In this document: piece by piece, positions 51,248-59,871 of the stretch
How positions within the stretch are numbered: position 1 is the stretch's first letter
How the letters are laid out: each line of letters starts with the position of its first letter
Source: Agrobacterium rubi TR3 = NBRC 13261
Lineage (GTDB): Bacteria > Pseudomonadota > Alphaproteobacteria > Rhizobiales > Rhizobiaceae
DNA length: 64,000 nucleotides
Assembly: GCF_000739935.1 (NCBI RefSeq)
Contig: NZ_BBJU01000007.1
Coordinates: 434,001-498,000, forward strand
Reading direction: 5' to 3'
Translations under genes and position numbers: made by a program
Notes under the pieces: model-generated
Told to the model about the DNA's origin: nothing
What the model saw: only the letters and a program-made list of their open reading frames with translations
Database searches by the model: none

Positions 51248-53038
51248 ATGGCGTTGCCATGGACAACACGAATGCACGACGAAATTGCCAGACTTGCCAG
51301 TCTTAAAGACTTACGCCTCCTCGACACACTCCCCAGCGAAAATTTTGACCGGATCACGCGGCTTGCAGCGAACATTTTCGGGCTCCCGATTGCCGCCGTT
51401 TCGCTGACCGACACGCATCGCCAGTGGTTCAAGTCCAAAGTCGGTGTCGAACACAACGAAATTCCACGTTACAAAGCGCCTTGCGCAGAGGTCGCTGAAA
51501 GCAGGAAACCATTCGTTATCAATGATTTTCAGCAGGACGAATGTTTCATTGACAGCACGCTCGGCAATGCCGGTATCCGTTTTTACGCAGGCGCGCCGCT
51601 GCTGACCGCAGAAGGCTTCGGTCTGGGTGCCTTGTGCGTTCTGGGAACGGAACCGCGCGAAGTAACACCCGCCGAAATGGCGACACTGGTCGATCTTGCC
51701 GCGATGGTCATGGATCAGGTGGAACTAACCCACGCATTGGGCCGCATTGAGCCTACAAGTGGCCTGCCGAACCGGTTCCAGTTGCTGAGCGATCTCTCGG
51801 ATATGAAGCTGCGCGGTGATCGTAGCGAGCGTGTCATCTGTCTGTTGGACTTGGCGCAAACCGAGCAGTTCGAACACCTTTCACGCGTTCTCGGCCCATC
51901 CTATTTCGATACGTCGATTCAGGCTGCTGCGAATATATTGAGAGAGCATGTCGGGCCGGATGACGTGCCCTATCACGTTGGGCCGACGCAGTTTGCTTTC
52001 TTTGCCGAACAAGGCGTGCATGTTGCTGATTATGAAATCCTTCTGGAACAGAAGCTGCACGAACTAGAAGCAGACAATGCTTTTCAGATGTCGATGACGC
52101 CATCGATTGGCATTGTTTCATTTCAGCCGCAGGACGTTCAGCCCGAAGACGTGCTTCGCTTCATGCAGAGCGCGGCGCAGGATGCGCGCGATAGCGCGAC
52201 CAAGATCGGTTTGTTTTCGCCAGCTATGGATTTGCGTCACCGTCGCAACTACAGAATTTTGCAGGATTTCCGTGCGGCTCTGGCTGCCGACGATCAGTTG
52301 TCTCTCGTTTTCCAGCCGCGTATGGATGTGGAAACCGGCGAAGTCTTGAGCGCAGAGGCATTGTTGCGGTGGGATCATCCGATCCTCGGCCCCATCTCCC
52401 CGGCAGAGTTCATTCCTGTCGTCGAAGTGTCGTCCTGTGCACGTAGCCTGACCGATTGGGTGCTGGACGAAGCTCTGTCGCATCTGTCGCAATGGCGGGC
52501 CCGTGGTCTGCGTTTCAAGCTCTCCATCAATCTCTCGGCGCTCAATCTCGAAGAGTCCGATTTCTTCGAAAGACTGATGGACAAGCTTGCGACATGCAAA
52601 GTCGATCCGGACCAAATCGAGCTGGAACTGACGGAAACCGTCATGATGAAAGAGACCGAAGGCGCTTTCGGCCTGCTCGATCAGTTGAAGTCGGCGGGCG
52701 TTCAGCTGGCGATCGACGATTTCGGGACCGGATATAGCAGCATTGCCTATCTCCAGAAGCTGCCGGCCGATATCGTCAAGATCGACAGGTCTTTCGTATC
52801 GGACATGGTCAACGGAAATCGTGAGCGGGTTCTCGTTCGCTCGATGATGGAGTTGTCTCATAGCCTGGGGTATCGGGTTGTGGCCGAGGGCGTAGAGACC
52901 CAGGAGGAAGCCGATCTTCTCCAGGCAATGGGTTGTGACGAAATCCAGGGTTACTGGCTTTCCCGGCCTGTCAGAAGTGCGGCACTGATCGATTGGTTGC
53001 TGGAACGGCACCGTCCGGCGTCTCTGCTGGCTGGTTGA
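51248..53038 (+). CDS. GAF / degenerate GGDEF / EAL cyclic-di-GMP phosphodiesterase
   Basis: About 596 residues in three domains. A GAF sensor covers ~10-165 (ASLKDLRLLDTLPSENFDRI ... GFGLGALCVLG). A GGDEF-like domain covers ~170-325, in which the catalytic motif has become VGPTQFAF, so it should not make c-di-GMP. An EAL domain runs from ~345 with intact SAEALLRW (EAL at ~370-372), NLSALNLE, ELTETVMM, and the loop-6 motif IDDFGTGYSSIAYL. Predicted to hydrolyse c-di-GMP. Starts at 51233 (GTG), 51248 and 51272 are all possible. The diguanylate cyclase gene follows 64 bp later. Confidence 0.87.
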   Translation: MALPWTTRMHDEIARLASLKDLRLLDTLPSENFDRITRLAANIFGLPIAAVSLTDTHRQWFKSKVGVEHNEIPRYKAPCAEVAESRKPFVINDFQQDECFIDSTLGNAGIRFYAGAPLLTAEGFGLGALCVLGTEPREVTPAEMATLVDLAAMVMDQVELTHALGRIEPTSGLPNRFQLLSDLSDMKLRGDRSERVICLLDLAQTEQFEHLSRVLGPSYFDTSIQAAANILREHVGPDDVPYHVGPTQFAFFAEQGVHVADYEILLEQKLHELEADNAFQMSMTPSIGIVSFQPQDVQPEDVLRFMQSAAQDARDSATKIGLFSPAMDLRHRRNYRILQDFRAALAADDQLSLVFQPRMDVETGEVLSAEALLRWDHPILGPISPAEFIPVVEVSSCARSLTDWVLDEALSHLSQWRARGLRFKLSINLSALNLEESDFFERLMDKLATCKVDPDQIELELTETVMMKETEGAFGLLDQLKSAGVQLAIDDFGTGYSSIAYLQKLPADIVKIDRSFVSDMVNGNRERVLVRSMMELSHSLGYRVVAEGVETQEEADLLQAMGCDEIQGYWLSRPVRSAALIDWLLERHRPASLLAG

Positions 53039-53102
53039 TAGCCTCTCAAATATTCGTCGCGAGAGAAAACTCTCCTTTGAACATCCTTACAAGGTCAGTG
53101 AC

Positions 53103-54083
53103 ATGAAAGATATTTTCGCGCGTATGGCGAGTGGCACTACCAGAGTGGATGATGATCTTCTGTTCATTCTGGATACGCTGCCTATACCGATTTCCTGGGC
53201 ATCGCTTCCTGATGGCCAGATACGGTTCGTGAACAAGGCTTTTACGAGAACCTTCGGCTACCAAAACGGATATTTCGCCACCATCGATCAATGGATAGAC
53301 GAAACCTATCCGGAAGAGGCGGAGCGCAACCAAGCGCGCGTCCGTTGGGAAACACTTTGGAAAAAGGGCACGCACGGAACGACCGAGATAAAGGAGTTTG
53401 AAACCAGAGTCCGGCACGCCAACGGAACGATGGTGGAGACCCTTCATCGGGGCATCGTGCTTCACGAATTCAATCTCGCCATTGCCATATTCGAAGATAT
53501 TTCTGCGCAGAAGCTGTCAGAAAATGTACTGAAACGCATTGCCTATGAAGACCCTTTGACCGGTCTTGGCAACAGACGTGCGCTGAAGGACAAGTGGGGG
53601 GAGCTCATGTCTGGCAAGGGTTCGTGTCGACAGCAGCCTATGATGGCGCTTTTGATGGTCGACCTCGATAATTTTAAGCCGATCAACGACTATTATGGTC
53701 ATGAGGCTGGCGACGATATTCTCAAGATGGTGGCGGCGCGCCTTCGCCAATCCGTGCGTCACAACGATATGATCGTGCGCATGGGCGGGGATGAATTCGT
53801 CATCCTGCTTCCCGGCTTAAGAGATCAAGGCGTGGCAGAGAGAATATGCCAAAGGATTGCTGGCGCGTTTCGCAAGCCGTTTTGCGTGCGCGAAGCAAGC
53901 GTCGAGGTCGGGGCGACCATCGGTGCCAGCCTCTACCCGCATCACGCCGGTAATCTGGAAGAGCTCTTGCATGCAGCCGACCAGGCTCTCTACCGCATGA
54001 AGCGCAGCAAGAAAAACAGCTGGGACTGGTTCGACCCGTCTGTTCTGCAACCCGTTGCCCAGAGACATGTCGAAATCGCCTGA
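53103..54083 (+). CDS. PAS-GGDEF diguanylate cyclase
   Basis: A 326-residue protein: PAS-like domain at ~15-135 (ILDTLPIPISWASLPDGQIR ... TLHRGIVLHEFNLAIAIFED), a short linker, and a full GGDEF domain at ~145-320. The active site is RMGGDEFVILL (GGDEF at residues 228-232), with DPLTGLGNR at its start and an inhibitory I-site RHND (219-222) exactly five residues upstream. It should make c-di-GMP with product feedback. No membrane segment. Likely co-transcribed with the upstream phosphodiesterase. Confidence 0.92.
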   Translation: MKDIFARMASGTTRVDDDLLFILDTLPIPISWASLPDGQIRFVNKAFTRTFGYQNGYFATIDQWIDETYPEEAERNQARVRWETLWKKGTHGTTEIKEFETRVRHANGTMVETLHRGIVLHEFNLAIAIFEDISAQKLSENVLKRIAYEDPLTGLGNRRALKDKWGELMSGKGSCRQQPMMALLMVDLDNFKPINDYYGHEAGDDILKMVAARLRQSVRHNDMIVRMGGDEFVILLPGLRDQGVAERICQRIAGAFRKPFCVREASVEVGATIGASLYPHHAGNLEELLHAADQALYRMKRSKKNSWDWFDPSVLQPVAQRHVEIA

Positions 54084-54110
54084 TCGGCGGTCGGGACGGT
54101 GATACTGCCG

Positions 54111-54557
54111 CTAGCAAACGCCTTTGCCGAAGATGAAGCAGCCATAAGGTCCTGGATCGGATGTACGAACGATGGCAAATGAACGTTTTGCTGCTTCATA
54201 AAAGGCAAAACGTTCCAGCGACTCGATCAAAACAGGGCGTCCCTCTGCGGTATTGACGACGGTCTGCATCGCTGAAAAGATAGGTACCTGACCATCCGGG
54301 TCACCCACGACTTGCATGCGCTTGACCGGCGCCTCAACGAACGTATCAAGCGGAAAGAGCTTCAAGATTGCTTCGGCAGCGCGCTCGAGGCCGCAGCCTG
54401 ACACGTCGATGAGGCGACCATAGCTGGTGTGTTTCGCAATGGTCTGGGCCGGATGGTTGATGTCGCACAGGACCAATTGGTCACCATGCCCCATCAGCAT
54501 AAGCGCATGGAGAAGTTCCGCATTGATAACCGGATCGATCCCTTTGAGCACTGCCAT
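54111..54557 (-). CDS. RbsD/FucU-family sugar mutarotase
   Basis: A 148-residue protein of the RbsD/FucU family: MAVLKGIDPVINAELLHALM, catalytic-region GHGDQLVLCDINHPAQTI and the C-terminal YEAAKRSFAIVRTSDPGPYG. These enzymes interconvert pyranose anomers and ring forms (ribose or fucose) to feed a kinase. The sequence is nearer FucU than RbsD in its HGDxxVLxDxNxP motif. A strong GAGGAGGAG site precedes the ATG. Divergent from the CUT1 transporter operon across a 350-bp regulatory region. Confidence 0.87.
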   Translation of the reverse strand: MAVLKGIDPVINAELLHALMLMGHGDQLVLCDINHPAQTIAKHTSYGRLIDVSGCGLERAAEAILKLFPLDTFVEAPVKRMQVVGDPDGQVPIFSAMQTVVNTAEGRPVLIESLERFAFYEAAKRSFAIVRTSDPGPYGCFIFGKGVC

Positions 54558-54566
54558 CTCCTCCTC

Positions 54567-54587
54567 TGAATGCAGATATCTGCTTCA
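54567..54587. promoter_or_regulatory. palindromic operator candidate upstream of the mutarotase gene
   Basis: The 12-bp perfect palindrome GCAGATATCTGC (54572-54583) is flanked by TGAA on the left and TTCA on the right, offset by one base. It lies 10 bp upstream of the mutarotase start and next to its ribosome-binding site, a typical spot for a LacI/GntR-type repressor. No regulator gene is present in the window. Confidence 0.45.
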
Positions 54588-54907
54588 CAGAATATATGAT
54601 TTTTGTAATGTCGGCAATCGACACGAGTAAGTTCTTCTCACTGAGAGCAAATATTCCGTCCAAATTCAGCCGAAATACTGAGTAAACGAGTGGTCGCAGC
54701 GTCAAATTTCTGCGCGTTGAGAAATATTCTTCAACTTCTTAATAACGCAATTTACAATACCGAAAATCTGTGTGAAGTTCTCGAAACGGATGACGTCCTC
54801 CCAAGGATAAGACGTTCGGCGGGTGCAGCGATTGGCTGCGCCCGCCGACGGAAAAGGGAGGCGCAATGTCGCGAGGAGTGCGCGACGCCGTGGGAGGAGA
54901 AACGCTT
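54588..54907. other. A/T-rich divergent intergenic region with leader hairpin
   Basis: No gene is seen. The left part is A/T-rich and should hold the promoters for the mutarotase and the CUT1 operon. The right part contains the strong hairpin at 54816-54848, after which GGAGGAG at 54893-54899 serves the ATPase gene. Confidence 0.45.
54816..54848 (+). promoter_or_regulatory. strong 14-bp hairpin in leader of the CUT1 sugar operon
   Basis: TCGGCGGGTGCAGC (54816-54829) pairs with GCTGCGCCCGCCGA (54835-54848), one U-G wobble, 5-base loop. It is very stable but not followed by a T run, so it is not an ordinary terminator. It ends 60 bases before the ATPase start. mRNA stabilisation or leader-level control are possibilities. 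Confidence 0.5.
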
Positions 54908-55969
54908 TTGGCATCGATGAATATCGTCAATGTCGGAAAGGCCTATGGCAGCCTGACGGTGATCCATGGCGTTTCCGTTGAAATACCCGACGGCGAATTC
55001 GTCGTTCTGGTGGGTCCGTCCGGCTGCGGAAAATCGACGCTGCTGCGCATGGTCGCGGGGCTGGAGCCGATCACCTTCGGCGATATCCAGATCGACGGGA
55101 AGGTGGTCAACGACCTGCCACCGAAAGACCGCGATATCGCGATGGTATTCCAGAGCTACGCGCTTTACCCGCACAAGACAGTCGCCGAGAATATGGGCTT
55201 TGCGCTGAAAATGCGCGGTGAGACCAAGGTCGATATCGACGCCCGAGTGCGTAAAGCAGCTGAAATCCTTGACCTTGTGCCGTATCTCGCTCGCTATCCC
55301 CGCCAGCTTTCCGGCGGTCAGCGTCAGCGTGTGGCGATGGGCCGTGCCATTGTTCGCGATCCCAAAGTCTTCCTGTTTGACGAACCACTTTCCAACCTCG
55401 ATGCCAAGCTGCGCGTGCAGATGCGCGCCGAGATCAAGGAATTGCAGCGGCGGCTGGCGACAACCATGATCTATGTGACGCATGATCAGGTAGAGGCCAT
55501 GACCATGGCTGACCGCATCGTCGTGCTGCGCGATGGTCGTGTCGAGCAGATCGGTTCGCCGCTGACGCTTTACGACAAACCCGCCAACACCTTTGTTGCC
55601 GGATTCATCGGCTCCCCATCCATGAACCTCATCAAGGGCCATATTCGCAGCGCCGCAGACCCATATTTCGAGACGGATGACGGCATTCGCCTGCCGCTGT
55701 CGCGCGCGCCTGCCGGGTCTGATGGAAAGTCTGCCTTTTACGGAATAAGGCCCGAGCATTTCACACTTGGCGGCACGGTCAACGCGCAGGTCACGGTGGT
55801 GGAATCGACCGGCTCGGAAACGCAGGTCTTTGCCAAAATCGGCCAGCAGAAGATCATCGGTGTGTTTCGCGACCGGGTGGAAGAACCCGCGGGCGGCACG
55901 ATTGCCATGACGCCGAATGTTGCGCTGGTCCATCTGTTCGATGGTGAAAGCGGACTGAGGCTGGACTGA
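54908..55969 (+). CDS. MalK/UgpC-type sugar ABC transporter ATPase
   Basis: A 353-residue CUT1 ATPase. Walker A GPSGCGKST, Q-loop VFQSYALYPHKTVAEN, signature LSGGQRQRVAMGRAI, Walker B VFLFDEPLSNLDAKL, H-loop VTHDQ, then a C-terminal TOBE/OB regulatory domain (YGIRPEHFTLGG). The TTG at 54908 is chosen because it lies 8 bases after GGAGGAG and gives an ASMNIVNVGKAYG start like relatives; ATG 54917 is the alternative. First gene of an operon with a binding protein and two permeases. Confidence 0.9.
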   Translation: MASMNIVNVGKAYGSLTVIHGVSVEIPDGEFVVLVGPSGCGKSTLLRMVAGLEPITFGDIQIDGKVVNDLPPKDRDIAMVFQSYALYPHKTVAENMGFALKMRGETKVDIDARVRKAAEILDLVPYLARYPRQLSGGQRQRVAMGRAIVRDPKVFLFDEPLSNLDAKLRVQMRAEIKELQRRLATTMIYVTHDQVEAMTMADRIVVLRDGRVEQIGSPLTLYDKPANTFVAGFIGSPSMNLIKGHIRSAADPYFETDDGIRLPLSRAPAGSDGKSAFYGIRPEHFTLGGTVNAQVTVVESTGSETQVFAKIGQQKIIGVFRDRVEEPAGGTIAMTPNVALVHLFDGESGLRLD

Positions 55970-56030
55970 ATTTCTGGTTGTCGCTGCGAGGAGAAAAGCG
56001 ACGACACCATATCAACGGGAGGAGAACCGC

Positions 56031-57692
56031 ATGAAAGTCAGTGATTTCGAGAGAATGATGGCGATCGGCCTGAGCCGCCGCGCTATCTTGAAGACCAGCG
56101 CAAGCTTGGGTGCCGTTGCAGCGGCGGGCAGTATGCTTGGGCCATTCGGGGCAGCTTATGCGCAGGACGCGTCCTTGCGCACCCAGATTTTGCAGGTGCC
56201 GGGCGTCGGCAAGGGCTCGCCAACCGATGCCGACTGGCAGAAGGTGGGTGAGATGTGCCTGGAGGCCACCAAGAAGAGCGTCAAACAGGGCGAGTTTGCC
56301 GGGGTCGAGCTGTCCTTCATGGGCCTCAACAACCAGAACCTCCACAACGTTCTGTTCCGTGGTTTCTTGAAGCCTTGGGAAGATTACACCGGTGCCAAGA
56401 TCACCTGGATCGATTTGGCGCAGGCCGATTACAATCCGCGCCTCCAGCAAGCCATTGCCACCGGCACTGTGGATTTCGACCTGCTCGAAATGGGCGCTCC
56501 CTTCGAAGGCGATGTCTGCGGCAAGGGATTGGCGTCGGAAATGCCGGATTGGGTCAAGGCCCAGATCGACATGGATGACTACGTCGATTACCTGAAAGCC
56601 CCCGTAGGCACCTGGGATGGCAAGACCTACCGTGTCTCCGTCGATGGCGATTGCCACAACTTCAACTACCGTACCGATTACTTTGCCGATGCCGACTTGG
56701 CTAAAGCCTGGAAGGACGAAGGCCATCAAGGCGATTGGGCGGTGCCAAGAACTTGGCAGAAGGTGCAGGAAGTCACCAAATTCCTCAAAGGCAAGAAAAT
56801 TGCTGGCACCGATGCCATCGGCTATCTCGATTCGCCGAAGGCATGGGGTGGTTTCGGCTTCTACTTCCTCGGCAGCCGCGCAACGGCCTATGCCAAGCAC
56901 CCCGATGACAAGGCCTGGCTGTTTGACACCGACACGATGAAGCCGCGCATCAACAATCCTGCCTGGGTTCGCGCCATTCAGGACGTGATCGACGCTCTGC
57001 CATCGGAAGCTGGCGACCAGCTCAATGCCGACCCCGGTACGGCAGCTTTCCAGCAGTTTCTGGCTGGCACCGGATCGATGGTCTCGTGGTGGGGTGACGT
57101 CGGTGCCGCTGCGCGAACCAGCGATACCTCTGTTATCGGTGATACCATCGGTTTCGATATCCTGCCGGGCTCCGACGATGTGTACAATGCCAAGACCGGC
57201 AAATGGGACAAGCTTGCCAGCGGCCCCAACTATGCGCCGAACATGGCCTATCTCGGCTGGGGCGTATATGTCATGGCGCGCGTCGATAGTGACGAGAAGA
57301 AGAAAAAGGCGGCCTGGAGTGCGGCAGCCCATCTCGGCGGAAAGGACGTTGCGCTGTGGACGGCGGCCTATCCATCCGGCTTCCAGTGCTATCGCAAGAG
57401 CCAGTTCGACATCAAGGAATGGGTCACGGCTGGCTATGACGAGGCGTTCATCTCGAACTATCTCGCCTCCCAGTCCAACTCCTACAACCATCCCAATGCC
57501 GCCATCGAGCCACGTATACCGGGCATCTTCCAGTATTATAGCGTGGCCGAAGACGAGCTCGCCAAGGTGTTTGCCGGACAAGCCTCGGCCCAGGAAGGGG
57601 CAGACGCTATCGCCGCTGCCTGGGAAAAGGTCACCGACCAGCTGGGCCGCGAAAAGCAGATCGCGCTCTACAAGGCGTCTCTCGGCGTTTGA
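56031..57692 (+). CDS. sugar ABC transporter substrate-binding protein, Tat-exported
   Basis: A 553-residue family 1 extracellular solute-binding protein, longer than the usual ~420-450. The N-terminus contains a twin-arginine motif (LSRRAILKTSASLGAVAAAG) and a probable AYAQ/D cleavage site, so it is exported folded. The mature part has TGAKITWIDLAQADYNPRLQ and FQQFLAGTGSMVSWWGDVGA. It lies 61 bp after the ATPase gene with GGGAGGAG upstream. The ligand is unknown; an oligosaccharide or glycoside fits the family. Confidence 0.88.
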   Translation: MKVSDFERMMAIGLSRRAILKTSASLGAVAAAGSMLGPFGAAYAQDASLRTQILQVPGVGKGSPTDADWQKVGEMCLEATKKSVKQGEFAGVELSFMGLNNQNLHNVLFRGFLKPWEDYTGAKITWIDLAQADYNPRLQQAIATGTVDFDLLEMGAPFEGDVCGKGLASEMPDWVKAQIDMDDYVDYLKAPVGTWDGKTYRVSVDGDCHNFNYRTDYFADADLAKAWKDEGHQGDWAVPRTWQKVQEVTKFLKGKKIAGTDAIGYLDSPKAWGGFGFYFLGSRATAYAKHPDDKAWLFDTDTMKPRINNPAWVRAIQDVIDALPSEAGDQLNADPGTAAFQQFLAGTGSMVSWWGDVGAAARTSDTSVIGDTIGFDILPGSDDVYNAKTGKWDKLASGPNYAPNMAYLGWGVYVMARVDSDEKKKKAAWSAAAHLGGKDVALWTAAYPSGFQCYRKSQFDIKEWVTAGYDEAFISNYLASQSNSYNHPNAAIEPRIPGIFQYYSVAEDELAKVFAGQASAQEGADAIAAAWEKVTDQLGREKQIALYKASLGV

Positions 57693-57778
57693 TGCCTGAA
57701 ACCATTGTCTCAGGCGGCACAACGTTGTGTCGCCTGAGCGACCGTTTGAAGACGGCTTTCCAGCCCTGAGGTTTGCCC

Positions 57779-58888
57779 ATGTCGCATACGATTACGCCAG
57801 CTTTGCAGCCCGTCGAACAGGCTCCTGTTCAGGAACGCGCCGCCAAACGCGGCAAGCTTTTGCTGTTGGCCGCGACAGTCCTCATGTTCGTCGTGCTCGC
57901 TCTTCAGATATCCGATGCGGCGGGATTAACCGCATTTGGTTTCGTCAGCTGGCGACCGTTGCTGTTTGCCTACATCATCTGGGCAACTGCGCTTTGCGCG
58001 GCGCAAATCTTGATCCGCGGCGAGGCGGGACAGCGTGCGGCCTTCGTGCTTCCAGCTGTCCTCTTCACCGTCGCCATGGTGGTGTTTCCCACCGTCTTTG
58101 GCCTATATATCGCCTTTACCGACTGGAACCTCAGTGCCGCTGCCGGGCGTCGTTTCAACGGGCTGGATAATCTGCGGACCCTGTTTGCTGATCGATATTT
58201 TTGGAACGCGCTGCTGAACATGGTCTATTACGTTCTGTCGGTACTGGTGCAATATGCCATTGCCTTTGGATTGGCGCTGCTGCTCAACGCGGAGATCAAG
58301 GCGCGCAAATTCTTCCGTGTCGCCTTCCTGTTACCGCTGATGCTGAGCCCGGTTGCAGTCAGCTGGATGATCGGCAAGTCTCTGATGGAATATCGCTTCG
58401 GCCCCGCCGCCACGCTTGCGCGCCATCTTGGCTGGGACAATCCGGCATTTTTCTCCACGCCATGGCTGGCGCGGTCATCGATCATGGCCATGGATGCCTG
58501 GGTCTCCATCCCCTTCATGATGATCTTGCTGCTGGCGGGCCTTCAGGCCTTGCCGTCCGAGATCAAGGAAGCGGCGAAGGTGGATGGTGCTTCAGGCTGG
58601 CAGAGTTTCAAGGAAATCACCTTTCCGCTGATGCTTCCCGTCAGCATCACCGTCATCATCTTGCGCATCATTTTCCAGCTGAAGCTGGCCGATATCGTTA
58701 TCAACGTCACGGCAGGCGGGCCGGGCGGGGCGACCGATACCATTTCCAGCTTCATCTTCCGTGAATACCGGGATCGCTCGAATGTCGGTTACGGCACCAT
58801 GCTTGCGGAATTCTATCTCGTCATCATCATCATTTTCGTCGCGCTCATCCTCAAAGGGGCGAGCCGGTGGATGCAACGCGACAATTGA
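57779..58888 (+). CDS. sugar ABC transporter permease 1 (MalF-type)
   Basis: A 369-residue permease with an N-terminal extension containing extra membrane helices (KLLLLAATVLMFVVLALQI) before the core. The cytoplasmic EAA loop is EIKEAAKVDGASGWQSFKEI with the conserved Gly and Pro. The start at 57779 (MSHTIT) follows GAGG; an in-frame TTG at 57773 is less likely. Works with the MalG-type permease that follows 11 bp later. Confidence 0.9.
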   Translation: MSHTITPALQPVEQAPVQERAAKRGKLLLLAATVLMFVVLALQISDAAGLTAFGFVSWRPLLFAYIIWATALCAAQILIRGEAGQRAAFVLPAVLFTVAMVVFPTVFGLYIAFTDWNLSAAAGRRFNGLDNLRTLFADRYFWNALLNMVYYVLSVLVQYAIAFGLALLLNAEIKARKFFRVAFLLPLMLSPVAVSWMIGKSLMEYRFGPAATLARHLGWDNPAFFSTPWLARSSIMAMDAWVSIPFMMILLLAGLQALPSEIKEAAKVDGASGWQSFKEITFPLMLPVSITVIILRIIFQLKLADIVINVTAGGPGGATDTISSFIFREYRDRSNVGYGTMLAEFYLVIIIIFVALILKGASRWMQRDN

Positions 58889-58899
58889 GGGTGAAGCCC

Positions 58900-59823
58900 A
58901 TGGCAACACAGGTTGAGACATCCACGACACGGCCAAGCCTCTGGTCCCGCCGCCCGCAGTTTATGACCAGCAGCCTGCTAATTTATGCCGCCTTGGTGTT
59001 CTGGGCTTTCGTGTCGCTGTTTCCGATTTACTGGACGATCACAACGTCGTTCAAGACTGCGGTGAATGTGACGCAGGGCCATCTCATTCCCTTCGTCGAC
59101 TTCACGCCCGACTGGAAAGGCTGGCGCTCACTGGGCCTTTCTCCCGATACGATCTTTGCGCAATCCACCGTGCGTGACGAATTCATCCGCCGGTTTATCA
59201 ACAGCATCGTGGCCTCGGCTGGCGCGTCTTTCCTCGCCGTCGTTATCGGCTCGCTCGCCGCCTATGGTCTCAGCCGCTTTTCCTACAAATTCCTCTGGAT
59301 GAAGAACAAGGACATTTCCTTCTTCTTCCTGTCGCAGCTCATCCTGCCGCCGGTGGTGCTCGCCATGCCGTTTCTGGTTCTCTACAAGCACTTGATGCTG
59401 CTGGACACGCTGGTCGGCCTTATCCTTGTCTACACGCTGATGGTTCTGCCCATCGTCATCTGGATCATGCGCGACCAGTTCGACACGATCCCTGTGGAGC
59501 TGGAGCAGGCGGCACTGGTGGATGGTTGCTCCATCTGGGGTGCGTTCATGCGCATCGTGCTGCCCATCGCCCTGCCGGGTATGGTCGCTGCATTTATCCT
59601 GTCGGTCATTCTCTGCTGGAACGAATATTTCTTCGCTGCCCTGCTGACGAGTTCGAATGCCAAGACCCTGCCGGTCATGGTGGCCAGCCAGACGGGGTCG
59701 CAGGGCATCAACTGGTGGTCCATGGCGGCGATTGCCACTGCGGCCATCATGCCGCTCATCCTCGTCGGCATCTTCCTGGAGCGCTACATCGTGAAGGGCC
59801 TGACGGCCGGGGCGGTCAAATAA
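58900..59823 (+). CDS. sugar ABC transporter permease 2 (MalG-type)
   Basis: A 307-residue permease with the MalG-like opening LLIYAALVFWAFVSLFPIYW and TTSFKT, about six membrane segments and the EAA loop ELEQAALVDGCSIWGAFMRI. The ATG at 58900 is taken; an upstream in-frame GTG lies inside the previous gene. It completes the CUT1 transporter and is followed 48 bp later by the kinase gene. Confidence 0.92.
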   Translation: MATQVETSTTRPSLWSRRPQFMTSSLLIYAALVFWAFVSLFPIYWTITTSFKTAVNVTQGHLIPFVDFTPDWKGWRSLGLSPDTIFAQSTVRDEFIRRFINSIVASAGASFLAVVIGSLAAYGLSRFSYKFLWMKNKDISFFFLSQLILPPVVLAMPFLVLYKHLMLLDTLVGLILVYTLMVLPIVIWIMRDQFDTIPVELEQAALVDGCSIWGAFMRIVLPIALPGMVAAFILSVILCWNEYFFAALLTSSNAKTLPVMVASQTGSQGINWWSMAAIATAAIMPLILVGIFLERYIVKGLTAGAVK

Positions 59824-59871
59824 GCGAGGCTGAACGCCGCGACACTCAATAGGGAAGGCTTGGAGTTTATC

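Noticed and set aside
55854..57722. A 620-codon minus-strand open frame over the sugar-binding protein gene
   Set aside because: Antisense to a clear Tat-exported binding protein; no domain or ribosome-binding site supports it.
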